Positions 16,124 to 26,363 are shown, numbered from the stretch's first letter. The stretch: DNA of 53,695 nucleotides from Caldilineaceae bacterium (GCA_022824685.1 JAJDZJ010000125.1:1-53695); one strand, 5' to 3'. Numbers and translations: made by a program. Notes: a model not told the origin generated them from the letters alone.

Positions 16124-18175
16124 ATGGCCATTCAGCTTCTTCCTCAGGACATTGCCTCCAAAATCGCCGCCGGCGAGGTGGTCGAACGCCCGGCGAATGT
16201 AGCCAAAGAGCTGATCGAGAATAGCCTCGACGCCGGCGCGACCTACGTTGAGGTCGAAATCAGGGGAGGAGGCCGGCGCCTCCTTCAGGTTTCTGACGAC
16301 GGCCATGGCATTCCCGCCGCTGAACTTCCGTTGGCGGCGCAGCGCCATGCCACCAGCAAACTCAAACAGGCCGCCGACCTGGACTGCATCACTTCGTTCG
16401 GTTTCCGCGGCGAGGCCCTCTACAGCATCGCTGCCGTGAGCCGCACGACTCTCAAGAGCCGTCACGCAGACTCTGATGCAGGCGCCGAGCTCTGCGTCGA
16501 AGGTGGCGCGCTGGTCCGCAATCAACCCGTCGGCTTGCCAGTCGGCACTGTCGTAACCGTCGAAAACATATTCTTCAATACGCCTGCCCGCCGCAAATTT
16601 TTGCGACGTCCAACAACTGAAGCGAGCCACATTGCCGCCATCGTGCAGCGCTATGCGCTGGCCTACCCATCCTGCCGTTTCAAATTCGTCAGTGAAGGCA
16701 AGCTCTCCTTTTTTACAGAGGGGACGGGTCGAGTTGATGACGTACTGGCCAGGATTTACGGGCGCGATAACGCCCACCAGATGATCGCTGTAGGCCGCCC
16801 GGGTGCAGGGAGCGCCGGTCGCCGGGCCCCAGGACAAGCAACCAGGCAGCCAGGAGACGCCACCCAATCCGAACGGCAGCCGGTAGAGAATGAAGTCAGC
16901 TTTATGTCCGACGCGGGCAATACGCCCGGGCCCGAGTTACTTCAAGCCGCAACTCGCCACGCCCCTGCCAACCAGAATGCCGGCGTCCTTGTCAGCGGCT
17001 ATGTTAGCGCTCTTTCTCTTACCCGTCCCACCCGCGCCCAGATCAATCTGTTCGTCAACCGGCGCTACGTCCAGGATCGCAGCCTCACCCACGCCGTCGT
17101 ACAGGCCTATCACACCTTGTTGCCGGTTGGACGCTTTCCAGTTGCCGTCATTTTCGTCGAACTGGATCCAGCTGACGTCGACGTAAACGTTCACCCGCGC
17201 AAAACCGAGGTCCGTTTCGTTGACGCCAGCAAGGTCTTCAGCGCGGTCCAACGTACCGTGCGCCAGGCAGTGATTGACAGCATAGGCGTGCCCGCGGTGC
17301 GACTGGGAGGAGAAGAGGCGCTGCCGACCGGCGGCCCCGCGGCCGCGCCCCCCGTGCGATCGGACGCTGTCGAAACAGGTCAGCAGCCTCAGTCCGGGTG
17401 GTCAGCTCGACGCAACGTCATTCTCGGCGCCGGTCTCAACCGCCAGCCAGCGATTCCCCTCGAACGTTCCCAAAGCGAATACCCCGAGGCCGATCCGCCC
17501 CAGGACAGGCCGATCTCGCCATCCGAACAGCCGGAAACGCCCCCGCCCGTCGCTGAATCGGACGAAACGCCCCGGGATGACGCCCAATCACTCCCTCCGC
17601 TGCGTGTCGTTGGCCAGGCCGGCGCCATGTATGTTGTCGCTGAAGGTCCAGAGGGGCTCTACCTGATAGACCAGCACGCCGCCCATGAGCGAATTCTCTA
17701 CGAGAAATTCATGGCCCAACTCGATGGCGGCGCCGGAAGCGTGATCCCCCGCCAGGGACTGCTGACCCCGATTTCGCTGCATGTGGGCGACGCGCGCGCC
17801 GGCCTCGTAGCCCAACATCTGGACGAGCTGAACGAAATTGGCTTCGTCGTCGAGCACTTCGGCGGCGATACCTTCCTCGTACGCGCAGTGCCCAATGTAC
17901 TGTCGAATCAGGACGCCGAGGGGGCGCTCGATGAGATCGTTCAAGGCCTGGCTGAAAATCGGGACCTGGTCGGCGAGGAGCAGGAGGCCCGACTTGTGAA
18001 GATGGTCTGTAAGCGGGCCTCAATCAAGGCCGGTCAGATACTCAGCGACATTGAGATGAAGGAGCTTGTGCGCCAGTTGGAGCGCTGCAGCGCCCCGCGG
18101 ACATGCCCACACGGCCGCCCCACGATGCTTCAGCTGAGCTCGGGTGAACTGGAGCGAGCCTTCAAGCGAACGTAG
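16124..18175 (+). CDS. mutL: DNA mismatch repair protein MutL, endonuclease type
   Basis: MutL couples mismatch recognition by MutS to strand incision. The 683-residue product has the GHKL ATPase N-terminus (ELIENSLDAGAT, DDGHGI, RHATSKL, GFRGEAL). A Pro/Gln-rich linker joins it to a C-terminal domain with the metal-binding endonuclease motif DQHA-x2-E-x4-E at residues 516-527 and the late CPHGRPT motif. It is therefore a nicking MutL, as in bacteria without MutH. Extra low-complexity sequence of roughly 60 residues sits in the transducer region at about 225-285. The start has no ribosome binding site but lies just after a strong -10 element, suggesting leaderless initiation. Confidence 0.96.
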   Translation: MAIQLLPQDIASKIAAGEVVERPANVAKELIENSLDAGATYVEVEIRGGGRRLLQVSDDGHGIPAAELPLAAQRHATSKLKQAADLDCITSFGFRGEALYSIAAVSRTTLKSRHADSDAGAELCVEGGALVRNQPVGLPVGTVVTVENIFFNTPARRKFLRRPTTEASHIAAIVQRYALAYPSCRFKFVSEGKLSFFTEGTGRVDDVLARIYGRDNAHQMIAVGRPGAGSAGRRAPGQATRQPGDATQSERQPVENEVSFMSDAGNTPGPELLQAATRHAPANQNAGVLVSGYVSALSLTRPTRAQINLFVNRRYVQDRSLTHAVVQAYHTLLPVGRFPVAVIFVELDPADVDVNVHPRKTEVRFVDASKVFSAVQRTVRQAVIDSIGVPAVRLGGEEALPTGGPAAAPPVRSDAVETGQQPQSGWSARRNVILGAGLNRQPAIPLERSQSEYPEADPPQDRPISPSEQPETPPPVAESDETPRDDAQSLPPLRVVGQAGAMYVVAEGPEGLYLIDQHAAHERILYEKFMAQLDGGAGSVIPRQGLLTPISLHVGDARAGLVAQHLDELNEIGFVVEHFGGDTFLVRAVPNVLSNQDAEGALDEIVQGLAENRDLVGEEQEARLVKMVCKRASIKAGQILSDIEMKELVRQLERCSAPRTCPHGRPTMLQLSSGELERAFKRT

Positions 18176-18275
18176 CTCCCTTCAGCAGCATTCCCTCGAT
18201 GAGCCTGGCACGCTCTCTTGATTCGTTGACACCCACGAAAAACGTATTCGTTTTTGGGAACTGCTTTCTCTGGTG

Positions 18276-18284
18276 TGCTATACT
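18276..18284 (+). promoter_or_regulatory. Extended -10 element upstream of the YdjM-like gene
   Basis: TG-C-TATACT at 18276-18284 is an extended -10 element about 90 nt before the start codon. The best -35-like hexamer, TTGGGA at 18254-18259, is spaced 19 nt away, slightly long. Confidence 0.4.
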
Positions 18285-18375
18285 GAACGGTGGCGCTCCA
18301 TAAAACAGCGGCTCCTTGTGCTTGGCGTCTGAATCGCCGCGCACCTGGACATCGGGCGCCAACTCAAGAACCAGG

Positions 18376-18915
18376 ATGGACCCTTTGCTGGAATTCATCG
18401 ACCAGGCCTTGCTGACATCGACGATTGGCATCGCCTGTTTCGCCATCGGAGCCTGGCTGGGTAGCCAGTACCCCGATATCGACAGATTGGCCTTCCTCCG
18501 CCTCCGCCACAGGTCGGGGGTGACGCACAGCATACTGCTGCCCTCCCTCCTCTGGCTGGGATGGTTTCTGTCCGGCATCGAGTGGGCAGACTGGTTCGTT
18601 GCCGGTTTTTCAGGAGGCGTGGCGCTCCACCTGGCCTTCGATCTCTTCCCCGAGAAGTGGCGGGGTTTCGCACTGATTGACGTGCCAAAGTGGGGCCGCT
18701 GCACGAGAGCGGTTTCCACCGCCTGGCTTTTTGCCAATCTGTTCCTGTGCGTCTTCATTTCAGTCTCAATCGTCCCCGTTCTCGGCCCGGCGGGCATTTT
18801 GGCCTACATTGCGACCTTGGCCGCCCTTTACTTTTACGGCATTATGGCGAAGAAAGAGCACTTCGCCGCCGGTCCCCTTCTGACCATTCTTACCCTGGGG
18901 GGCGACGCCCTCTGA
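18376..18915 (+). CDS. YdjM/LexA-regulated-type membrane-bound metal-dependent hydrolase
   Basis: This 179-residue integral membrane protein carries the family signature of PF04307-like proteins: PDIDRL followed by HRSGVTHSILL, in which Asp and His residues are thought to bind metal. About four to five hydrophobic segments are visible, including LTSTIGIACFAIGAWLG near the N-terminus and two at the C-terminus. A further histidine occurs in GVALHLAFDLFPEKW. The biochemical function of the family is poorly known. The ATG at 18376 begins the conserved part; the 20 upstream residues are polar and unlikely to be translated. It ends 37 nt before trigger factor and may be cotranscribed with it. Confidence 0.75.
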   Translation: MDPLLEFIDQALLTSTIGIACFAIGAWLGSQYPDIDRLAFLRLRHRSGVTHSILLPSLLWLGWFLSGIEWADWFVAGFSGGVALHLAFDLFPEKWRGFALIDVPKWGRCTRAVSTAWLFANLFLCVFISVSIVPVLGPAGILAYIATLAALYFYGIMAKKEHFAAGPLLTILTLGGDAL

Positions 18916-18952
18916 ATTCCCAATTCCTTGAAATAACGAGAGGCAAAGTACG

Positions 18953-20428
18953 ATGACCTTGACCGTGACGACAGAACCAATCGAAGGCCGGCAACTCGCT
19001 ATGACGATCGAAGTCGCTGACGAGCGCATCGATCAGGAGATGCGCAAAGCGGCCCGCAAAATCGCCCGGCAAGTTCGCATTCCCGGCTTCCGAAAGGGGC
19101 GCGCGCCCTTTCACATTCTCCTGCAATTTGTGGGCCGAGAGGCGATAATCAGCGAGTTTGTCGATGACCTGGGCCAAGAGGTCTACAAGGAAGCGTTGGA
19201 GCAGGAAGGCCTGGAACCGTTTTTCATGGGGAGCCTCGACAGCGTCGACATGGAGCAAGCAGTCCGCTTTCACCTGACGATTCCGCTGCCTCCTGAGGTC
19301 AAGTTAGGCGACTACCGCGGACTGCGCGTTGAACAGGAAGAGGCCGAAGTCGATGAAGATCAGCTCCAGGAGCGCATACAGACCATCCTCGAACAGAGCG
19401 CCGACTACGTGGAGACAGACCGCCCCAGCCAGTACGGCGATCTGATGACCATTGATCTGAGAGGGGTCGTCCTTGATGACGAAGGCAACGAGACCGAGAC
19501 CGTCGTATTTGATGAAGATGATTGGGACGTAACCCCCGATCAAGAAAACCCCATGGAACCGACTGGCCTGGATGAAGCGCTCTTGGACCTGTCGCCCAAT
19601 GACGAAAAGAGTTTCGAGATCGCATGGCCGGAAGACAGCCCCAGCATGTATGCCGGCAATACTGTGCGCTTCGCCGTAAAAGTGCACTTCATACAGTCTT
19701 TCGAGACGCCCACCGAGATGACCGATATGATCGCGCAGAACTTCGGCCCCGACTTCGAGACCGCCGCCGACCTGCTCGACGACCTCCGCCAAAATGCTCT
19801 GCAAGATGCGAGAGAACAGGCCGAAGTCGAACACACGCAGAATGTCTTGCAGGAACTGGTCGACATGAGCGAAATTGCTTACCCGCCCATAGCCGTGGAT
19901 ATTGAAATCGACAGACTTGTGCGCAATTCCGATATGCGCCTCCGCCAAATGGGAATTCAGGGACTGGAACAGTACCTGGAAATCTCAGGCCAAACAAATG
20001 AGGAATATCGCGAATCCATGCGGGAGAATGCCGAGAAATCGCTGCAAATCGAACTCGCGCTGATAGAGCTTGCCCAGAGCGAGAACATGAAAGTAAGCGA
20101 CGAAGAGTTTGAAGAGCACATTAGCGGTGTGGCAGGTCCCTTGCCCGATGATCCGGACGAAGAGACGGCTAAAGCGCATGCCGATATGCTCGAAATGATG
20201 CGCGCTGACCACAGTCGACCACAAATCGACAGCGAAATCCTTAGAGATAAGGCGATTCAGATGCTGCTGGCGATCGCCCGCGGCGAGGATGTCCCTGCAC
20301 CGGAGGCCGAAGCCGTCGAATCTGAAGAGCTCGACTCCATGAATTCAGATGAATCCAGCCCAGCCGCCGTTTCTGACGACCCTAATCAGGTTGAGGAAGA
20401 GTCCACAACAACAGAAGAAGCTGAATAG
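18953..20428 (+). CDS. tig: Trigger factor
   Basis: Trigger factor is the ribosome-bound chaperone that meets nascent chains at the exit tunnel. The 491-residue product has the N-terminal ribosome-binding domain with the signature GFRKGRAP, a middle FKBP-type peptidyl-prolyl isomerase domain (about 165-250, from QYGDLMTIDLRG to RFAVKVHFIQ) and the helical C-terminal arms. The last roughly 50 residues are an acidic Ser/Glu-rich extension not seen in most homologues. GAGAGG at 18938-18943 serves as ribosome binding site. The order tig, clpP, clpX is the common bacterial arrangement. Confidence 0.95.
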   Translation: MTLTVTTEPIEGRQLAMTIEVADERIDQEMRKAARKIARQVRIPGFRKGRAPFHILLQFVGREAIISEFVDDLGQEVYKEALEQEGLEPFFMGSLDSVDMEQAVRFHLTIPLPPEVKLGDYRGLRVEQEEAEVDEDQLQERIQTILEQSADYVETDRPSQYGDLMTIDLRGVVLDDEGNETETVVFDEDDWDVTPDQENPMEPTGLDEALLDLSPNDEKSFEIAWPEDSPSMYAGNTVRFAVKVHFIQSFETPTEMTDMIAQNFGPDFETAADLLDDLRQNALQDAREQAEVEHTQNVLQELVDMSEIAYPPIAVDIEIDRLVRNSDMRLRQMGIQGLEQYLEISGQTNEEYRESMRENAEKSLQIELALIELAQSENMKVSDEEFEEHISGVAGPLPDDPDEETAKAHADMLEMMRADHSRPQIDSEILRDKAIQMLLAIARGEDVPAPEAEAVESEELDSMNSDESSPAAVSDDPNQVEEESTTTEEAE

Positions 20429-20609
20429 AAACACGAATCCGGGCGCCTGACACTAACACTTCTCTAACGCAGAATAGAGCGGCCCCTACATTGCGCAACG
20501 CCTGCAAGACCTACACTTGGGACTGTTTCTACCCATCGGGCCGCTGGGCCGCAGACCGACAGAGATGTCAGTCTGCCGTTACATCATCAGTCAAATAAGG
20601 GAGATTCAG

Positions 20610-21410
20610 ATGTTTAATCCGTTTGAAGGAAGGTTCTCTGCTCAGTCGCCGGAAACTCCGCGCAATGCCGAGCCGCCAGCTTGGTCGGGCCTTCCCGGCG
20701 ATCAGTTTCAGAACAGCGGCCTGACGCCTTCCAATATCGTGCCGATGGTGATCGAGAGTACGGGCCGCGGCGAACGGGCCTACGACATTTACAGCCTCCT
20801 GCTGAAAGAGCGCATCATATTCCTCGGCATGCCGCTTTCCGATCAGGTGGCCAACCTCATGGTGGCCCAACTCCTCTATCTGAACTCAGAGGACCCGAAT
20901 CAGCCGATCCAGATGTTTATCAACTGCCCCGGCGGCCTCATCTACGCCGGCCTCGCCATCTATGACACGATGAAGATGATCAGTACCCCCATTCACACCT
21001 TCGCTGTTGGCGTGACCGCCAGCATGGGCACCGTCCTGCTCTGTTCCGGCACCAAGGGAAAACGCTATGCCCTGCCCCACGCGACAATTCACATGCACCC
21101 GGCTGGCGGCGGCGCCCAAGGCTACACCGAAGACGTTCGCATCGCGCTGCGAGAACAGGAGCGGCTCCAAACGCAGCTCTTCCATATCGTAGCCCAACAG
21201 ACCGGACACGTATGGCAGGAGATTGAGGAGATCTTTCAGCGCGACCGCTGGATGAACGCGATTGAAGCGCGCGATTTCGGCATCGTAGACGAAGTGCTCG
21301 GCGACAGTAGCGACATCGTCTCTGTCGTGGACGGCCAGGTCAACGTGCCCAGCGAGAACGGCGCCAAACCCGCTGACGAAGAGGCAACCGAAGGCAAAGG
21401 CGAATCCTAG
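20610..21410 (+). CDS. clpP: ATP-dependent Clp protease proteolytic subunit
   Basis: ClpP is the serine protease barrel that degrades substrates unfolded by ClpX. The catalytic serine is S138 in [11 protein letters not shown], the histidine is H161 in [11 protein letters not shown], and the aspartate is in the segment [19 protein letters not shown]. At 266 residues it is longer than the usual 195-215: about 45 extra residues precede the conserved core and about 25 acidic residues follow it. Whether the N-terminal part is a cleaved propeptide cannot be told. The ATG at 20610 has AAGGGAG just upstream, which favours it over starts from 20517. clpX begins 95 nt downstream. Confidence 0.96.
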   Translation: MFNPFEGRFSAQSPETPRNAEPPAWSGLPGDQFQNSGLTPSNIVPMVIESTGRGERAYDIYSLLLKERIIFLGMPLSDQVANLMVAQLLYLNSEDPNQPIQMFINCPGGLIYAGLAIYDTMKMISTPIHTFAVGVTASMGTVLLCSGTKGKRYALPHATIHMHPAGGGAQGYTEDVRIALREQERLQTQLFHIVAQQTGHVWQEIEEIFQRDRWMNAIEARDFGIVDEVLGDSSDIVSVVDGQVNVPSENGAKPADEEATEGKGES

Positions 21411-21505
21411 TCCTTTTCGGTTGGAACCGGCAGTATCGGGAGTTGCCCCGTTCCTGTCGTATCGATTGAACCCCAGCAGGGATCAGAACAGTAACTGGTG
21501 ACGCG

Positions 21506-23008
21506 ATGATCATATGTTCCTTTTGCGGCAGGGAAGCATCCAAGACCCAGCGACTGATCGCCGGCGATGACGGCGTCCATATCTGTGATGAGTGCGTTCG
21601 ACTCAGCGTCGAAATACTCGAAGAGGAAGGTGTGGGCAAAGCTGGCGGCCCCGGCAGTCCCGCCCCGCTTTCCTCCAGGCGCGTGCCCAGTCCCCGCGAA
21701 ATCGTCCACAATCTGAACCAGTACGTCATCGGTCAGAATCGGGCGAAAAAGGTGCTGTCGGTCGCGGTCTACAATCATTACAAGCGCATCTTCGGCAGCA
21801 GCGGCGCCGGAGCCCAGGGCTGGCGGCAGGGCCAGCTTTCCCAGGACGACATGAGCGCTTTTTCCGAACTCTCTTACGAATCCGATTCGGGGTCAACGCC
21901 CGACGCGCAAGCCGTCGAAGAGGATATGGTGGAGCTTGCCAAAAGTAACGTTCTCCTCATCGGCCCTACCGGCAGCGGCAAGACACTCATGGCTCAGATG
22001 CTGGCCAAGCTCCTCGACGTGCCCTTCACTATCGCCGATGCGACCAGCCTCACCGAGGCCGGTTACGTGGGGGAGGATGTGGAGAGTTTGCTCGTGGGCC
22101 TGCTGCAGGCGGCAGATTGGGATGCGGACAGGGCCGCCTGCGGCATCGTCTACATTGACGAAATCGACAAGATCGCCCGCAAAGCAGGTGACAATCCCAG
22201 CATCACCCGCGACGTGAGCGGGGAGGGGGTCCAGCAGGCCTTGCTGAAAATTGTAGAGGGCACAACAGTCAATGTGCCCCCCAGCACGGGCCGCAAACAC
22301 CCCCAGCAGGAGTTCATCCCGCTCGATACTCGCAATATCCTGTTCATTCTGGGCGGCGCGTTTGTCGGCTTGGCGGAGATGGTGCGCAGAAGGATGCGAC
22401 GCCGGGCCGGCCTTGGTTTCGTTGACAACGAATCCGAACTCGACCCGATCAGTTGGACTGTGGATGAGGAGGATGTCGATGAGCTGCCGCTTCCGGAAGA
22501 GCTCACCGAGCGCCAGCGCGAACTGAGAATCCGCCGCCTCGAAAAGGAAGGACGGGACGAAAGCCGCCTCCTCCAGCAAGCAATGCCGGACGATCTGCTC
22601 CATTACGGCCTGATCCCGGAATTTGTCGGCCGCGTTCCGGTCGTCGTCAGTCTCGACGCGCTCGACCGCGAGACCCTCGTCGAAATCCTCACCCGGCCAA
22701 AGAACAGTATCGTGCGCCAGTTCCAGCAGCTTTTCGCCATGGACGAAGTGCTCCTGGAGTTTGAGCCGGACTCCCTGGCAGCCGCCGCGACCCAAGCCTA
22801 TATGCGCCGCACCGGGGCTCGGGGCTTGCGCTCAATCGTCGAAGAAGCGCTGCTCGACGTTATGTACGAGATTCCCAGTCGCGACGAGGTCGCCCGATGT
22901 GTCGTGCGTCGCGATGTCTTTGATGACGGCGCAATGCCCCGGCTGTACGGCGCCCAGGGCCAGCAGATCCTCTTGAAAGACGATCAGGAACTGGACGCCG
23001 CGGCCTGA
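21506..23008 (+). CDS. clpX: ATP-dependent Clp protease ATP-binding subunit ClpX
   Basis: ClpX is the hexameric AAA+ unfoldase partner of ClpP. Its N-terminal zinc-binding domain has two CxxC pairs (C4/C7 and C27/C30). The AAA+ core shows Walker A GPTGSGKT at 153-160, pore loop GYVG, Walker B IVYIDEID and the RKHP pore-2 loop. The ClpP-docking tripeptide is LGF at 303-305 in place of the common IGF. At 500 residues it exceeds the usual 410-430 because of two insertions: about 35 residues after KRIFGSS and about 50 acidic/charged residues directly after the LGF loop, ending near 355. The start lacks a strong ribosome binding site. Confidence 0.95.
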   Translation: MIICSFCGREASKTQRLIAGDDGVHICDECVRLSVEILEEEGVGKAGGPGSPAPLSSRRVPSPREIVHNLNQYVIGQNRAKKVLSVAVYNHYKRIFGSSGAGAQGWRQGQLSQDDMSAFSELSYESDSGSTPDAQAVEEDMVELAKSNVLLIGPTGSGKTLMAQMLAKLLDVPFTIADATSLTEAGYVGEDVESLLVGLLQAADWDADRAACGIVYIDEIDKIARKAGDNPSITRDVSGEGVQQALLKIVEGTTVNVPPSTGRKHPQQEFIPLDTRNILFILGGAFVGLAEMVRRRMRRRAGLGFVDNESELDPISWTVDEEDVDELPLPEELTERQRELRIRRLEKEGRDESRLLQQAMPDDLLHYGLIPEFVGRVPVVVSLDALDRETLVEILTRPKNSIVRQFQQLFAMDEVLLEFEPDSLAAAATQAYMRRTGARGLRSIVEEALLDVMYEIPSRDEVARCVVRRDVFDDGAMPRLYGAQGQQILLKDDQELDAAA

Positions 23009-23172
23009 CCGCCGCTCCGGGTCCTCGCGCGCATCTATCAAGCCTCGCGTAGCGAGAATCCGCCCAAGAGAGAAACAACCCTACTTTCGCCTGCCCACCG
23101 CTCCGGAAACCGAAGCCGCAGCGCCTCTTGGCTCCTGCGTGCGCCGCGCGGCGAGCACGGTCAAGCTGCTGC

Positions 23173-24282
23173 TCAACCCGTCTCCTTCCGTGCCAGGTCG
23201 CGCAGGACGCCAACGATCTTGCGGTCAGGAACAGGGCAAGGGAACTCCTCGATTTCTTCCAGTGTCGTCCAGCGCCAAGCCTCGGCGTCCGCTGCCTGGG
23301 GCGACCCCGCAAGTATCTGCGCGTGAAATGCCGTCAACGTCATGCGGAAGTGCGTGAACGCGTGCGCCACAGTCGCCAGCTTGTCCCCAACAGACACGTC
23401 CACGTCCAATTCCTGCCGGACCGCACGCCGCACACAGGCAGAGAGGTCCTCGTCCCCTTCCTCCCTGGCGCCGTTGGGAAAGGACCAAAGCCCCCCAAGT
23501 AGACCTTTCTCAGGCCGCCGGCTGATCAGGAAACGCGAACGGTTGCGTTCCCCCTCCCAGATGACCGCGGCCGCAGCCTCTACATGCGGGATCTTCTGGC
23601 GGGGACTCCGGACCGGCCGCCGGTCCTGCACCCCACGCTCGTGCGCCAGGCAACTGTGCTGCAGCGGACATTCAGCGCAGAGCGGGTTGCGGGGCCTGCA
23701 CAGGAGCGCGCCCAACTCCATCAAGCCTTCGTTCAACTCGCCGGGCCGTGCCGTTGCTTCCACCAGGCCCCGCGACTGACTCCACAGCCGCTTCTGCGTT
23801 GACCGCAGTTCAATCGGGTCCCCGATATCCCACAGGCGGCTGATCACTCGCATTGCATTGCCGTCGAGAATCGGCTCCGGCAGCCCAAAGGCCAAACTGA
23901 GTATGGCCCCGGCCGTGTACGCCCCGATTCCGGGCAAGGATAGAAGCTCGCGACGTGTGCGCGGCAGTTTGCCGCCGAATTCGACGACCACGATCTGCGC
24001 TGCCCTGTGAAGATTCCTTGCCCGGCTGTAGTATCCCAAGCCCTCCCACAACTTCAGAATCTCTTGCTGGTCGGCCCGGGCCAGTTGCTCGACCGTCGGA
24101 AACCGCGCCATCCACCGGTTGAAGTAGTCGACGACAACCGACACCCGTGTCTGCTGGGCCATCACTTCGCTGACCCAGACTGCGTAGGGGTCGCGGGTGC
24201 CCGCCGGCCCTTCTCGCCAGGGCAGGGCCCGCAGCTGCCCCGCGTGCCAGGCTGTCAGGCGGGCGGCAATCTGGGCGTGCAT
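23173..24282 (-). CDS. mutY: Adenine DNA glycosylase MutY
   Basis: MutY removes adenine mispaired with 8-oxoguanine. The 369-residue protein has the HhH-GPD glycosylase fold with E39 in WVSEVMAQQT, the hairpin LPGIGAYTAGAI at 116-127 and catalytic D140 in ILDGNAMRVISR. The [4Fe-4S] ligands C195, C202, C205 and C211 have the canonical C-x6-C-x2-C-x5-C spacing. A C-terminal NUDIX-like recognition domain follows (SRRPEKGLLGGLWSFPNG, WTTLEEIEEFPCP). It is convergent with clpX and lies 63 nt downstream of an M42 peptidase gene on the same strand, so it could be the last gene of that unit. Confidence 0.95.
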   Translation of the reverse strand: MHAQIAARLTAWHAGQLRALPWREGPAGTRDPYAVWVSEVMAQQTRVSVVVDYFNRWMARFPTVEQLARADQQEILKLWEGLGYYSRARNLHRAAQIVVVEFGGKLPRTRRELLSLPGIGAYTAGAILSLAFGLPEPILDGNAMRVISRLWDIGDPIELRSTQKRLWSQSRGLVEATARPGELNEGLMELGALLCRPRNPLCAECPLQHSCLAHERGVQDRRPVRSPRQKIPHVEAAAAVIWEGERNRSRFLISRRPEKGLLGGLWSFPNGAREEGDEDLSACVRRAVRQELDVDVSVGDKLATVAHAFTHFRMTLTAFHAQILAGSPQAADAEAWRWTTLEEIEEFPCPVPDRKIVGVLRDLARKETG

Positions 24283-24345
24283 GGCTGCCGGCGTCCGGGG
24301 TCCGTGTATTTGGTTTCAAATCCTGTGGGATTCACTGTCCGTCTG

Positions 24346-25344
24346 CTATGCAAACTCTCCCCCGAGCGCATACGCCAGCAGGGACACTGCCTGACGTGCG
24401 TCGTTGAGGTCTGCGACCTGCGAGGGCGTATGGATATAGCGGCAGGGGATTGACACTGTGCCGGCAGGGACGCCGGCGCGGCTTATCTGGACCGCCGAGG
24501 CGTCGGTCGTGCCTAACTCCAGGACCTCCAGCTGGTAGGGAATATCGTTTGTCTTGGCCGCGTTCTCCAGCCAGCCGCGCACCTTGGGATGCACGATCAT
24601 GCGCCTGTCCATGATTTTGATGGCCGGCCCTTTCCCCAGCGCTACCTCCATCGGCGTCGCCTCCGGGAAGTCGCCGGTAGCCGTAACATCGATCGCCAGG
24701 ACGACCTCCGGCTCCAGGCCGTAGCCGGCTGTCGCGGCGCCCCGCGTCCCCACCTCCTCCTGCACGGTGAAGACAGCCAGTATTTCGTGCGGAGAGCTTT
24801 CGAGTTCGCGCAGTGTCTGAATCAGGACGGCACAGCCAATCCGATCGTCAAGATTGGCGGCAAATAGCCGGTCGCCGACCGCGCCAAAGCTGCTGCGAAA
24901 GACCGCGGTATCTCCAATCTGTACGGCCGCGTTTTCCCTGGCGCTCGCGCCCACGTCCAGAAAGAGCTTCTGCGGCGTCGGGCGCTCGCGTGAGAGCGGC
25001 GATCCTTCCATGCCAAACGCCCCTTCAACGCCGTTGGCAAACTGAACGCGGCTGCCGATCAGCGTGTTGGTCAACACGCCGCCTATGGTTGTGAAACGAC
25101 AGAAGCCCTGCGCGTCCACATGTGTAACCATCACGCCGATCTCGTCCATGTGCGCGGCCAGCATGATTCGCTTGCCATCACCATTCCCGGCAGTCGGACG
25201 CCTCACCGCGATCAGGTTTCCAAGCCTGTCGGTCCGTATCTCGTCAACCAGCCCCGTCAGATGCTGGCTGATCAGCTCGCGGATTAGCGCCTCGTCTCCG
25301 CTGGGGCCGAAAACACCGCACAGTTCCTCGATCAAGGCTCTCAT
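24346..25344 (-). CDS. M42-family metallo-aminopeptidase (copy 1)
   Basis: This 332-residue member of the M42 (glutamyl aminopeptidase/TET, formerly cellulase M) family is a cytoplasmic di-metal peptidase that usually forms a dodecameric tetrahedral complex degrading short peptides. Metal and catalytic residues are visible: H in AAHMDEIG, D in ANLDDRIG, the EE pair in VQEEVGTRG, D in LAIDVT and H in RYIHTPSQV. The ATG at 25344 overlaps the stop of the upstream M42 gene as ATGA, showing translational coupling; the longer open frame upstream is a shadow. Confidence 0.92.
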   Translation of the reverse strand: MRALIEELCGVFGPSGDEALIRELISQHLTGLVDEIRTDRLGNLIAVRRPTAGNGDGKRIMLAAHMDEIGVMVTHVDAQGFCRFTTIGGVLTNTLIGSRVQFANGVEGAFGMEGSPLSRERPTPQKLFLDVGASARENAAVQIGDTAVFRSSFGAVGDRLFAANLDDRIGCAVLIQTLRELESSPHEILAVFTVQEEVGTRGAATAGYGLEPEVVLAIDVTATGDFPEATPMEVALGKGPAIKIMDRRMIVHPKVRGWLENAAKTNDIPYQLEVLELGTTDASAVQISRAGVPAGTVSIPCRYIHTPSQVADLNDARQAVSLLAYALGGEFA

Positions 25345-26363
25345 TCTTCGCTCCACTCGGCCCGCAACGGCCGTCCTAACGGACCGGACAACGCATTGCT
25401 CATCAGCCGGATCGTATTCTTCACATCTGCCGGGTCCATTAGCGCCGCAGGGGTGTGAATGTAGCGGCACGGCACGGCCACCGCTACTGCAGGAACGCCG
25501 CCGCGAGCCAGATGGATCGTGCCCACGTCGGTTCCGCCGACTCCCGGTTGCTTGAACTGCCACGGGATGTCGTGCGCCGCCGCCGTTTCGGCCAGAATGC
25601 GCACCAAGCGGCGGTCCGCATGTGCGCTGCGGTCCATCACCGAGATCGCCGGCCCTTTGCCCAGCTCGGTCGTAGGGCTGATGTCCTGCTGACGCGGCAG
25701 ATCATCGGCAACGGTGCCTTCGAGCGCCACCGCCGCATCAGGTTCGACCGCGTAGGCGGCCACACCTGCGCCGCGCAGCCCAATCTCCTCCTGCACGGTG
25801 AATACCCCGACCAGTTCGCAGGGATACACGCCTCTCAACAGTTCGACAAGCAGGTAGCATCCAACACGGTCGTCAAATGACTTGCCCTTCAGGAGCGCCC
25901 CGTACTCCTCGTAGCTGCTCTCGAAGGTGATCATGTCGCCCGGTTCGATCCCTCTTGCGCCGCCCGTGTCGATCAGGAGGTCGGAGATCGGCATTACCCG
26001 CCTGCCCGAACGGGCCGCATGGGGCGCCCGCATGATCACCCCCGGCATCTCCTCCTTGCCTATCCTCACCCGTTTGCCCGGCAAAATACGCGGGTCCAGG
26101 CCGCCGACACTGCGAAACTTGAGTGTGCCGTCAGAGTTGGCGCGCATAACAATCCCGCCCACTTCGTCCATATGCGCAGCCAGCATCACACGTTGGTTTT
26201 CGTTCGCATCCGACCCCTTCTTGCGGGCAATCAGGTTGCCGATTGAGTCGACGGAAAGCTCATCCACATGCTCAGAAAGCGCCTCCCGCAGGATGGCCCG
26301 CACTTCGCCTTCTTGCCCCGCGACCCCGCGGGCGATGGACAGTTTTTCGAGCAGTTCATCCAT
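25341..26363 (-). CDS. M42-family metallo-aminopeptidase (copy 2)
   Basis: A second M42 peptidase of 340 residues. It keeps AAHMDEVG, SFDDRVG, VQEEIGLRG and RYIHTPAAL. The position that is Asp in the other two copies is Glu (VALEGTVADD), a variant that occurs in the family. The DNA-level and protein divergence from copies 1 and 3 is large, so the set is not a recent duplication. Its stop overlaps the start of copy 1 by 4 nt, and 64 nt separate its start from copy 3. Confidence 0.92.
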   Translation of the reverse strand: MDELLEKLSIARGVAGQEGEVRAILREALSEHVDELSVDSIGNLIARKKGSDANENQRVMLAAHMDEVGGIVMRANSDGTLKFRSVGGLDPRILPGKRVRIGKEEMPGVIMRAPHAARSGRRVMPISDLLIDTGGARGIEPGDMITFESSYEEYGALLKGKSFDDRVGCYLLVELLRGVYPCELVGVFTVQEEIGLRGAGVAAYAVEPDAAVALEGTVADDLPRQQDISPTTELGKGPAISVMDRSAHADRRLVRILAETAAAHDIPWQFKQPGVGGTDVGTIHLARGGVPAVAVAVPCRYIHTPAALMDPADVKNTIRLMSNALSGPLGRPLRAEWSEE

